From positions 1 to 64,000 of the forward strand of contig DGWC01000103.1 in assembly GCA_002395135.1 (NCBI GenBank): 64,000 bases of DNA. The letters run 5' to 3'. Position 1 is the first letter of the stretch, and each line of letters begins with the position of its first letter. The translations under genes were made by a program, and so were the position numbers. The stretch is from Prevotella sp. UBA4268 (GTDB taxonomy: Bacteria; Bacteroidota; Bacteroidia; Bacteroidales; Bacteroidaceae). The notes under the pieces were generated by a model. It did no database searches, was not told where the DNA came from, and saw nothing but the letters and a program-made list of their open reading frames with translations. This document shows positions 53,901 through 62,545 of the stretch, piece after piece.

Positions 53901-55615
53901 TCAGCAAAGTAGTAAAAGGACTGCTCTCCAACATCGTTCGTGAGAAACAAGCAAATGGAGAGTATGAACAAGAAGCAGTATCTAAAAACCTCATCTCGTG
54001 TAACGGCACCATTACAGACCGACTGAAAAAAGACTGGGGCATGAACGAAGTATGGAACAGCATTATACTGCCACGTTTCCAACGACTCAACCAATTGACT
54101 GGTAAAAACTGCTTTACAACCTTTAACCGCGAAGGTCATGAGATTCCCAATATGCCATTAGAACTGCAGAAAGGTTTTAATAAGAAACGCATAGACCACC
54201 GCCACCATGCCATGGATGCAATAATCATTGCCTGCGCAACTCGTGAACATGTAAACCTGCTCAACAACGAAGCAGCGCATTCTAAGCACAATGCCAACAG
54301 ATATCAACTGCAACGCAAATTGAGACGATTTGAAACCGTTATCATTAACGGAAAAGAGCGTGAAATAGCACAGGAATTCATAAAGCCTTGGGACACCTTT
54401 ACTACAGACTCATGGCAGATATTAGACAACATCATTGTCAGTTTCAAACAGAATCTGCGCGTCATCAACAAGACAACCAACCACTATCAACATTTCGACC
54501 AGAAAGGGAAAAAAGGTCTTGAGAAACAGAACCATGGCGACAGTTGGGCCATTCGCAAATCCATGCATAAGGACACCGTCTTTGGCGAAGTGAACTTACG
54601 CATGAAAAAGACCGTATCACTGAACGATGCAGTCAAGAAACCAGAAAACATTGTAAATAAGGATTTCAAGAAGAAAGTGAAAGAACTGCTTTACAACGGT
54701 TATGATGCTAAGTCTATCAAGAAATATGTTGAAGAAAACAAGGACATCTGGTCAGACATCAACCTGTCTAAGATTGAAATATACTATTTCACTAAGGATG
54801 AGAAGAAAAGGAATGGTGAGCCCAAGGAGCGATACTTTGCTACACGTAAGCCCCTTGACACAAGTTTCGACCAAAAGAGAATCAAAGAGAGCGTGACAGA
54901 TACTGGCATTCAGAAGATACTCTTAGCCCATCTGGCTTCGAAAGAAGACAATCCTGAATTAGCATTTTCACCAGATGGCATTGATGAAATGAACCGCAAC
55001 ATTGTTGCTCTCAACAACGGAAAGTTCCACCAGCCTATTTTGAAAGTTCGCGTTTACGAGAAAGCAGAAAAGTTTGCCGTTGGTCAAACGGGAAATAAGA
55101 ATAAGAAATTTGTAGAGGCTGCCAAAGGCACTAATTTATTCTTTGCATTCTTTGAAACTGAAAAAGAGGACAAAGAAAGTGGCAATAAAGAAGCCATACG
55201 CTCGTACACGACCATACCTCTCAATGTTATGATTGACTGTCAAAAGAAATATGGAGCACACTGGCGCAGCAATATTGAGGTTTTCCTGAAAGACAAAGAC
55301 ATGGTGGATGCTGAGGCAAAACTTTTGTTTATTCTTACTCCCAACGACCTGATTTATGTCCCAACTAATGAAGATACTTCTAATGGTATAATGCAAATCG
55401 ATAAAAAACGAATTTATAAAACAGTTAGTTTCAATAAATACCAATGTTTCTGCATAAACAGTAACGTTGCAACTCCTATCATAAACAAAGTAGAATACAC
55501 GGCATCCAACAAAATGGAACGTGCCATAACAGGCGAGATGATCAAAGAAACCTGCATTCCCATCAAGGTAGACAGATTAGGTAATATAATAGAGTTGAAT
55601 GGCACTAAAGTTTAG
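50984..55615 (+). CDS. cas9: Type II-C CRISPR RNA-guided endonuclease Cas9
   Basis: 1543 residues, large for a II-C Cas9 but usual in Bacteroidota. Start chosen at ATG 50984 (MKKILGLDLGTNSIGWAVV); a TTG ten codons upstream falls inside the -7 element. Catalytic residues: RuvC-I D8; Arg-rich bridge helix near 65-90; RuvC-II E750 (LELGREMK); HNH with H876 (EIEHVIPQSRYFDDSFSNK); RuvC-III H1075 and D1078 (HHAMDAIIIACA). All nuclease residues are intact, so it should cut both strands. The C-terminal 450 residues hold the WED/PAM-interacting region, whose PAM cannot be read from sequence. The stop is followed 12 bp later by cas1. It needs the crRNAs of the array and the tracrRNA at 50808-50893. Confidence 0.96.
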   Translation: MKKILGLDLGTNSIGWAVVNANETARENDTVYLKPFGISSAGSRIIPMSADILGDFDKGNSISQTAERTRLRMTRRLRERNLLRRERLLRVLSVMDFLPEHFASRINRYGKFVDDCEPKLPWRTSKSGHAEFLFQDSFQEMLADFAQHQPQLLADGKKVPYDWTIYYLRKKALTHRITKEELAWILLQFNQKRGYYQLRGEDEEEDASKKVEYLSQKVIRVEATDEKKGEDTWYNVYLENGMIYRRTSRFPLDWEGKTKEFIVTTDLEKDGSPKANKYGEIKRSFRAPKEDDWTLLKKKTEYDIEQSHKTVGCYIYDALLTNPSQKIIGKLVRTVERKYYKEELKRILEIQQELIPELRDTSLYLRCVEELYPTNKAHRNSLGKPDFVRLFVDDILFYQRPLKSKKSLIDNCPYEYHLDKDGNIHPVKCVAKSNPLFQEFRLWQFVQNLRIYQREKTVYDRQLDLFSNTPAGKLQTDVDVTSCFLKSEEDYVMLFNWLNERSSIKQDTLLNTYFKIKKEKGKDKYPYRWNYVEDKEYPCNETRAAILAGLEKCNVCADFLTHENEMALWHILYSIEDKIEINKALNSFADKHQLGSNFAEVFSKIKPFKKDYGSYSEKAIKKLLSLMRMGSYWSDANIDAKTRERIEKIITGEYDERIKNRVREKAINLTDINYFKGLPVWLACYIVYDRHSEAQEIEKWNKPEDIDQYLNTFRQHSLRNPIVEQLVTETLRTVRDVWKQEGQIDEIHLELGREMKNPADKRRQMTERIQQNENTNLRIKAMLMEFMNPDLGIDNVRPHSPSQQEILRIYEENALDNLSKEDKEYDFISKVSKLAQPSKSDIIRYKCWLEQKYQSPYTGRMIPLSKLFTSAYEIEHVIPQSRYFDDSFSNKVICESEVNKLKDRQLGYEFIKNHAGEIVQLSQGGTVKILSVDAYEKFVKDYYANNRTKMKKLLMDDIPDGFIERQMNDSRYISKVVKGLLSNIVREKQANGEYEQEAVSKNLISCNGTITDRLKKDWGMNEVWNSIILPRFQRLNQLTGKNCFTTFNREGHEIPNMPLELQKGFNKKRIDHRHHAMDAIIIACATREHVNLLNNEAAHSKHNANRYQLQRKLRRFETVIINGKEREIAQEFIKPWDTFTTDSWQILDNIIVSFKQNLRVINKTTNHYQHFDQKGKKGLEKQNHGDSWAIRKSMHKDTVFGEVNLRMKKTVSLNDAVKKPENIVNKDFKKKVKELLYNGYDAKSIKKYVEENKDIWSDINLSKIEIYYFTKDEKKRNGEPKERYFATRKPLDTSFDQKRIKESVTDTGIQKILLAHLASKEDNPELAFSPDGIDEMNRNIVALNNGKFHQPILKVRVYEKAEKFAVGQTGNKNKKFVEAAKGTNLFFAFFETEKEDKESGNKEAIRSYTTIPLNVMIDCQKKYGAHWRSNIEVFLKDKDMVDAEAKLLFILTPNDLIYVPTNEDTSNGIMQIDKKRIYKTVSFNKYQCFCINSNVATPIINKVEYTASNKMERAITGEMIKETCIPIKVDRLGNIIELNGTKV

Positions 55616-55627
55616 AAGTTGTTTTCT

Positions 55628-56898
<1,271 letters not shown>

Positions 56899-56938
56899 AA
56901 AAGGAGAATTCCAACATAATGATGGAACTCTCCTTTTT
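56899..56938. terminator. Two-way terminator between cas2 and the CRISPR array
   Basis: AAAAGGAGA (56899-56907) pairs with TCTCCTTTT (56929-56937) and TTCCA (56909-56913) with TGGAA (56923-56927), one mismatch between. T-runs appear on both strands, so it could stop the cas mRNA and leftward array transcripts. The first A follows the cas2 stop codon directly. The next 69 bp (56939-57007) are AT-rich and would be the leader side of the array. Confidence 0.8.
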
Positions 56939-57007
56939 CTTTGCAGTATTTTTTATTTTCTATTTTTCTTTGTAACCACCTGATTATCATTTCTTTCTAC
57001 TAATCGA

Positions 57008-58439
57008 GATGTTTATGCTACTGCAAAGATACTAATTTTTCAGCAAATCACAACAGATGGTTGCGTCAATATCGAGTTCAATTGGATGTTTATGCTACTG
57101 CAAAGATACTAATTTTTCAGCAAATCACAACTTTACCCGATGCTGCGCCTAATTGCTTATAGATGTTTATGCTACTGCAAAGATACTAATTTTTCAGCAA
57201 ATCACAACGGCGGTGGTAACGACATGAAGGTGATGGAGGATGTTTATGCTACTGCAAAGATACTAATTTTTCAGCAAATCACAACAGGTTCTTTTGTTAG
57301 TCCGCAGGCTGGAGAGATGTTTATGCTACTGCAAAGATACTAATTTTTCAGCAAATCACAACTGCACCTTGTCACGGTATTTTGATGGCTGTGATGTTTA
57401 TGCTACTGCAAAGATACTAATTTTTCAGCAAATCACAACTGTTCGCGGCCGCGTATCAGAAAATATGGTGATGTTTATGCTACTGCAAAGATACTAATTT
57501 TTCAGCAAATCACAACTCTATTACGTTAAATATTCCTTTTTATTATGATGTTTATGCTACTGCAAAGATACTAATTTTTCAGCAAATCACAACTCACAAC
57601 AGACGAGAAGTTGTTAGGGTCAAGATGTTTATGCTACTGCAAAGATACTAATTTTTCAGCAAATCACAACATCGTTTGTTTTCTTCAGAGTCTATGTCTG
57701 ATGTTTATGCTACTGCAAAGATACTAATTTTTCAGCAAATCACAACCACCAAACAAAGTATATTTTGCCCTATAAAGATGTTTATGCTACTGCAAAGATA
57801 CTAATTTTTCAGCAAATCACAACTATTGAATGTGTTACACCAAGCGTCAGAAGGATGTTTATGCTACTGCAAAGATACTAATTTTTCAGCAAATCACAAC
57901 CAAAACCTACACACATATATTCATCACTTAGATGTTTATGCTACTGCAAAGATACTAATTTTTCAGCAAATCACAACAGAATGAGATTAGTCTATAAGTT
58001 CTACATAGATGTTTATGCTACTGCAAAGATACTAATTTTTCAGCAAATCACAACAATGTCGCATACCGCCGCATGGGCACGCCCGATGTTTATGCTACTG
58101 CAAAGATACTAATTCTTCAGCAAATCACAACCGTGGTGAGGGCTGCTGTGGTACAGCAGCAGATGTTTATGCTACTGCAAAGATACTAATTTTTCAGCAA
58201 ATCACAACAAATTCTGCTCCTTGGCTTGATTGATGAAGGATGTTTATGCTACTGCAAAGATACTAATTTTTCAGCAAATCACAACGGACAAAATGCTCAC
58301 AAAAAAAGTGCCGCCGATGTTTATGCTACTGCAAAGATACTAATTTTTCAGCAAATCACAACCATAATCGGGGTAATTGATATTTTTCTTGAGGTGTTTA
58401 TGCCACTGCGAAAGTACCAACATTCGGCAAACAACATCA
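57008..58439 (-). CRISPR. Type II-C CRISPR array: 19 repeats (last one degenerate), 18 spacers
   Basis: Repeats of 47 bp start at 57008, 57085, 57162, 57239, 57316, 57393, 57470, 57547, 57624, 57700, 57777, 57854, 57931, 58008, 58085, 58162, 58239, 58316 and 58393. Spacers are 30 bp except the ninth (57671-57699, 29 bp). Seventeen repeats seem identical; that at 58085 has one substitution (C in the T-run), and that at 58393 is strongly decayed (about a third changed). On the minus strand the repeat begins GTTGTGATTTGC and ends ATAAACATC, the known II-C crRNA orientation. Every intact repeat carries a promoter-like element on the minus strand. The decayed repeat is at the end far from cas2, so new spacers are expected at the cas2 side. 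Confidence 0.98.
57024..57054 (-). promoter_or_regulatory. Repeat-internal promoter (first repeat shown; recurs in all intact repeats)
   Basis: Minus strand GTTG (57054-57051), 19 bp, TATCTTTG (57031-57024), as in the other promoters of this window except T to G at the first base of -33. Transcription would start about 7 bp further, 9-10 nt before the spacer to the left. In the degenerate repeat at 58393 the -7 box reads TACTTTCG and loses the motif. Confidence 0.6.
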
Positions 58440-58510
58440 TAAAGCATTGACAACAAGCAGTATACGCTCATCGACTCAACCCATCATGCAGTTTCATATA
58501 GGCATAGAAA

Positions 58511-58585
58511 AAGCCTTGTATAAAACATGTGCTGCTTCGAAAGGATGGCTCCGCGAGCGCAATAATCATATCTTATACAAGGCTT
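58511..58585 (-). terminator. Long inverted repeat, possible terminator of the DUF3127 gene
   Basis: AAGCCTTGTATAA (58511-58523) and TTATACAAGGCTT (58573-58585) are a perfect 13-bp inverted repeat around a 49-nt loop. Read on the minus strand it ends in CTTTTTC, 28 bp after the DUF3127 stop, so it may terminate that gene. The loop includes further GC-rich pairing (GCGCTCGCGGAGCC) and may be part of a structured RNA. Confidence 0.5.
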
Positions 58586-58613
58586 ACATATACTTCTGCC
58601 GCTCATTTAAGCA

Positions 58614-59063
58614 TCAGAAGGGCAGATCGTCGGCAGCACTCTCGCCTTCTTGCGGCTGTGCCGGAGGGAACGGAGTGGCCTGCTGAACTGGCTGTCCCAC
58701 AGGTGCTGCACTGGCGGGTGGCGGCGGCGGGAAGGCACCAGGTGCTGCCATGGGCTGCTGTCCCATCATTGCTGCCTGCGCAGCAGCGGGATCCACTCTG
58801 TCAACACGCCACGCAGAGAGCGTATTATACCATCTTCCCTGATATTCGCGCGCATCTACGTCGAAACTAACGCGCAATTCCTCACCTATCTGGATATTCA
58901 TACTCGCGATTCTGTCTGCTCCAAACACGCGGAAACAGCATTTTCGCGGATACTGATCGTGGGTTTCAATAACATATTCCTGACTTTTCCAGGCATTACC
59001 TGTGCGCGATGAAACACCGCCCTGCTCTGGAAGCACGGCAATAACTTTTCCTTCTAATTCCAT
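58614..59063 (-). CDS. DUF3127 SSB-like protein
   Basis: 149 residues from ATG 59063; an upstream extension (to 59114) adds a low-complexity Asn/Lys tail that is unlikely to be translated. MELEGKVIAVLPEQGGVSSRTGNAWKSQEYVIET is the DUF3127 OB-fold found in Bacteroidota. The C-terminal third is Pro/Ala/Gln-rich and ends in DDLPF, like the acidic partner-binding tip of single-strand DNA-binding proteins. It may therefore be an auxiliary SSB; its place next to dnaN fits a DNA role. Binding of DNA has not been shown here. Confidence 0.75.
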   Translation of the reverse strand: MELEGKVIAVLPEQGGVSSRTGNAWKSQEYVIETHDQYPRKCCFRVFGADRIASMNIQIGEELRVSFDVDAREYQGRWYNTLSAWRVDRVDPAAAQAAMMGQQPMAAPGAFPPPPPASAAPVGQPVQQATPFPPAQPQEGESAADDLPF

Positions 59064-59228
59064 ATTCTTATTATTATTGAATGATTTAATGATAGTTTCA
59101 ACCATGATGGCCATTGGCTTTGAGGTGTCTGCAATGATTGCTGCAGCGCGATAAAGCCGGCTCTTTTTGCTTTCAGTTTGCGAAATTAATAAAATAGTTC
59201 TAAAATGAGAAACTTTTTGAGTGTTTTT

Positions 59229-59260
59229 TTTGTTTTCCTAATCGGTTTTTTGTATTTTTG
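59229..59260 (+). promoter_or_regulatory. Promoter of dnaN
   Basis: TTTG at 59229-59232, 20 bp, TATTTTTG at 59253-59260, 68 bp before the dnaN ATG. It should drive dnaN-exonuclease-coaBC-DUF4835-recN. The 265-bp gap holds no other gene; no promoter of the minus-strand DUF3127 gene was identified. Confidence 0.7.
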
Positions 59261-59328
59261 TACCCAATTGCAAGGCATGAAACCGGCAAGAGAGAAAATA
59301 AGAATACTGAATAAATTAATAGACACCT

Positions 59329-60453
59329 ATGAGATTTACATTATCAAGCACGGCGCTTAACAGCCGCCTTTCAACACTTTCCAAGGTAATCAACAGCAAG
59401 AATGCGCTGCCCATCTTGGATTGTTTCCTTTTTGAAGTTACCAACAATACGATGACCATCACCGCCTCTGACAGCGAGAACGTGATGAAGACGACCATCA
59501 ATTTAGATGATTGCGACGGCGAAGGCAAGTTTGCCGTAAACAACCGCACCATTCTTGACGCAGTAAAAGAGTTGCCAGAACAGCCGCTTACAATCGACGT
59601 TGACACTGCAAGCATGGCCATCAAGGTGATCTACCAAAACGGTCTTTACAATTTCACAGGTCAGAATGCAGACGACTATCCATCGGTGCTTCCGATGACC
59701 GATAACGCCACTTCGCTTGTATTACCCAACAATGTGCTTGCCGACAATATCACTCGCTCCATCTTTGCAACAGCCACTGAGGAACTGCGCCCGGTGATGA
59801 ACGGCATCTATTTCGACCTTACCAACGAGGCTTTGGCTATCGTTGCAAGCGATGGACACAAACTGGTGAGAAACAAGAATTTCACCGTGAAGAGCGACAA
59901 TCCCACATCTTTTATCCTGCCAAAGAAGCCTGCCACACTGCTGAAAAATGTGCTGGGCAAGGACGGCAGCGATGTGGTGCTCCGCTTTGACGACCGCAAT
60001 GCCGACGTGACATTTGGCGACACCATCCTGCAATGCCGCCTGATTGAGGGCCGCTACCCCAACTACAACAGCGTGATTCCGATGAACAATCCCAATCAAC
60101 TCACCATCGACCGCAAGGTGCTGATCGGTGCCCTGCGCCGTGTGCTGCCCTTTGCCAGCGAAAGCAGTCAGTTGGTGCGTCTGCATTTGGAGAGCGGAAA
60201 GATTGAAATATCATCAGAAGACATCGACTTTGCTACCAGTGCCAAGGAGGAAATAGCCTGCGACTACACCGGCAGCACCATGAACATCGGCTTCAAGGGT
60301 TCTTCACTGAACGAGATTCTGAACAATCTCTCGAGCGAGGAGGTGGTGCTCGAACTGGCCGACCCCAGCCGCCCATGTCTGATTATCCCCAGCGAGCAGC
60401 CCGAGAATGAGGATGTGCTGATGCTGATCATGCCCATGTTGCTCAACGACTAA
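59329..60453 (+). CDS. dnaN: DNA polymerase III beta subunit (sliding clamp)
   Basis: 374 residues, the usual length. MRFTLSSTALNSRLSTLSKVINSKNALPILD, TATEELRPVMNGIYFDL and ASDGHKLVR, RYPNYNSVIP and C-terminal LIIPSEQPENEDVLMLIMPMLL are the clamp hallmarks (three repeats). It holds the polymerase on DNA as a dimeric ring. 15 bp before the exonuclease gene. Confidence 0.96.
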   Translation: MRFTLSSTALNSRLSTLSKVINSKNALPILDCFLFEVTNNTMTITASDSENVMKTTINLDDCDGEGKFAVNNRTILDAVKELPEQPLTIDVDTASMAIKVIYQNGLYNFTGQNADDYPSVLPMTDNATSLVLPNNVLADNITRSIFATATEELRPVMNGIYFDLTNEALAIVASDGHKLVRNKNFTVKSDNPTSFILPKKPATLLKNVLGKDGSDVVLRFDDRNADVTFGDTILQCRLIEGRYPNYNSVIPMNNPNQLTIDRKVLIGALRRVLPFASESSQLVRLHLESGKIEISSEDIDFATSAKEEIACDYTGSTMNIGFKGSSLNEILNNLSSEEVVLELADPSRPCLIIPSEQPENEDVLMLIMPMLLND

Positions 60454-60468
60454 CACACGCACACACTT

Positions 60469-61323
60469 ATGAAACTGAATCTTACTAAGCCCCTCGTTGT
60501 CTTCGACTTGGAGACAACGGGGCTTGATCTTGTCAAGGACAGGATTATCCAGATATCATATATTAAGGTATTTCCCGACGGAAAAGAGGAAAGGGTGAAC
60601 CAATTTGTAAACCCGCAGTGCCCCATACCAGACGAAGTGGTAGAACTGACAGGCATCAGCAACGAGGATGTGAAAGACAAACCAACATTCAAAGAACTGG
60701 CACCGAGCCTGTCTTCCGTGTTTTCGGGATGCGATTTTGCCGGATTCAACTCCAACCACTTTGATATTCCCCTGCTTGCAGAAGAGTTTCTGCGCGCAGG
60801 CATTGACTTCGACTTCTCCAGAAGCCGCTTGATTGACGCACAAACCATCTTCCACAAGATGGAACGCCGCAACCTGGCTGCTGCCTATAAATTCTATTGC
60901 GGGAGGAAAATGGAAGAGGATTTCACTGCTCACAAGGCCGATCAGGACACAGAAGCCACCTATCGGGTGCTGCAGGCACAACTCGACATGTATGCTCCAG
61001 GCAGACAGGAAGAGCCGGAACGCCAACTGAACAATGACATGGATGAACTGGCAGACTTCTCAAAGACCAATGACAACGTGGACTTTGCTGGTCGCATTGT
61101 GTGGAAAAACATGGTAGACGCAGACGGAAACGTGCTCACCGACGCAGAGGGAAAGCCGCGCAGATACGAGGTGTTTAACTTCGGGAAATATAAAGGATGG
61201 GGAGTGGCCGATGTGTTGCATCGCGATCCCGGTTATTACAGTTGGATGATATCCAGCGATTTCACTTATAACACCAAGCAGGCACTCACACGTATCCGTT
61301 TACGCGAATTCAACAAGAAATAA
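60469..61323 (+). CDS. DnaQ-like 3'-5' exonuclease
   Basis: 284 residues. DEDDh exonuclease core: LVVFDLETTGLDLVKDRIIQIS (Asp/Glu), FNSNHFDIPLLAEEF, LIDAQTIFHKME and HKADQDTEATYRVL (His/Asp). The extra C-terminal domain (from about 195: EVFNFGKYKGWGVADVLHRDPGYYSWM) is the small FGKYKG-type DUF3820-like domain often attached to such exonucleases. It could be a proofreading subunit or a repair exonuclease. Place behind dnaN supports replication or repair. Confidence 0.88.
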   Translation: MKLNLTKPLVVFDLETTGLDLVKDRIIQISYIKVFPDGKEERVNQFVNPQCPIPDEVVELTGISNEDVKDKPTFKELAPSLSSVFSGCDFAGFNSNHFDIPLLAEEFLRAGIDFDFSRSRLIDAQTIFHKMERRNLAAAYKFYCGRKMEEDFTAHKADQDTEATYRVLQAQLDMYAPGRQEEPERQLNNDMDELADFSKTNDNVDFAGRIVWKNMVDADGNVLTDAEGKPRRYEVFNFGKYKGWGVADVLHRDPGYYSWMISSDFTYNTKQALTRIRLREFNKK

Positions 61324-61333
61324 TTCTGACGCC

Positions 61334-62545
61334 ATGCTCAAAGGGAAAAAAATCGTATTAGGTATAACAGGCAGCATTGCTGCCTATAAGGCATGTCTGA
61401 TTATCAGAGGTCTCATCAAACAAGGCGCTGAGGTACAGGTGGTGATAACGCCTGCAGGCAAAGAGTTTATCACCCCCATCACGCTGTCGGCATTGACGCA
61501 TAAGCCCGTGATAAGCGAGTTTTTCTCGCAGCGCGACGGCACGTGGAATTCGCATGTAGACCTGGGAATATGGGCTGATGCCATGATTGTGGCTCCTGCA
61601 ACGGCAAGCACCATAGGGAAAATGGCTAATGGCATTGCCGACAACATGCTGATAACTACCTATTTGTCGATGAAAGCCCCTGTTTTTGTGGCTCCCGCCA
61701 TGGACTTAGACATGTATGCACATCCCACCACTCAGCAGAATCTGGCAAGGCTCAAGTCGTTTGGAAACAGGATTATCGAACCCAAAAGCGGTTTCCTGGC
61801 AAGCGGACTCGAGGGGAAAGGCCGCATGGAAGAGCCCGAAATGATTGTGAAAGCGCTTGACGAGTTCTTCGACGAAGAAGAGGCCAAGAACCTTGAAAGC
61901 AGAAAGATGAAGGGCAAGAGAATCATGATAACCGCCGGCCCCACATACGAAAAGATAGACCCAGTGAGGTTTATCGGCAACTATTCGAGCGGAAAGATGG
62001 GGTTTGCCCTTGCTGAAGAGTGCCGGAAAAGGGGTGCCGAGGTGACTCTGATAGCAGGCCCGGTGAGTCTGACATGCCATTCAGGAATCAAGCGCATTGA
62101 CGTGGAGAGTTGTGAGGACATGTATCAGGAGTCCATAAAGGCTTTTGCCGATGTCGATGCAGCCATCCTCTGTGCGGCTGTTGCCGATTTCCGTCCAGAA
62201 ACCGTAGCCGACAAGAAGATTAAACGTGAGAAGGACGACCTCATACTGCGTCTGGCTCCCACTCACGACATTGCAGCCGCCTTGGGCAAGATGAAGCGCG
62301 ACGGGCAGCGCATGGTGGGATTCGCACTGGAAACCCACGACGAAGAAGTCAACGCCAAGAAGAAACTGCAAAAGAAGAACCTGGATTTCATCGTGCTGAA
62401 TTCCACAAGAAACAAGGGTACGACATTCAGAAGCGACGACAACCAGATAAGCATTATCTCTGAAAACGGGCAGAAGGATTTCGCAAAGAAGCCGAAAACC
62501 GAAGTGGCCAAAGATATTATAGACGAACTGGAGAGCATTCTATGA
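61334..62545 (+). CDS. coaBC: Bifunctional phosphopantothenoylcysteine decarboxylase / phosphopantothenate-cysteine ligase
   Basis: 403 residues. N-terminal CoaC (flavoprotein): GKKIVLGITGSIAAYKACLIIRGL, PATASTIGKMANGIADN, PAMDLDMYAHP. C-terminal CoaB from about 190: MITAGPTYEKIDPVRFIGNYSSGKMGFALAE, and ILCAAVADFRPETVADKKIKR. Two steps of coenzyme A synthesis. Overlaps the DUF4835 gene by 4 bp. Confidence 0.95.
   Translation: MLKGKKIVLGITGSIAAYKACLIIRGLIKQGAEVQVVITPAGKEFITPITLSALTHKPVISEFFSQRDGTWNSHVDLGIWADAMIVAPATASTIGKMANGIADNMLITTYLSMKAPVFVAPAMDLDMYAHPTTQQNLARLKSFGNRIIEPKSGFLASGLEGKGRMEEPEMIVKALDEFFDEEEAKNLESRKMKGKRIMITAGPTYEKIDPVRFIGNYSSGKMGFALAEECRKRGAEVTLIAGPVSLTCHSGIKRIDVESCEDMYQESIKAFADVDAAILCAAVADFRPETVADKKIKREKDDLILRLAPTHDIAAALGKMKRDGQRMVGFALETHDEEVNAKKKLQKKNLDFIVLNSTRNKGTTFRSDDNQISIISENGQKDFAKKPKTEVAKDIIDELESIL

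Noticed and set aside
57140..58450. Plus-strand ORFs in the CRISPR array with the repeated peptide YCKDTNFSANHN
   Set aside because: They are direct translations of the 47-bp repeat; the array explains them fully.
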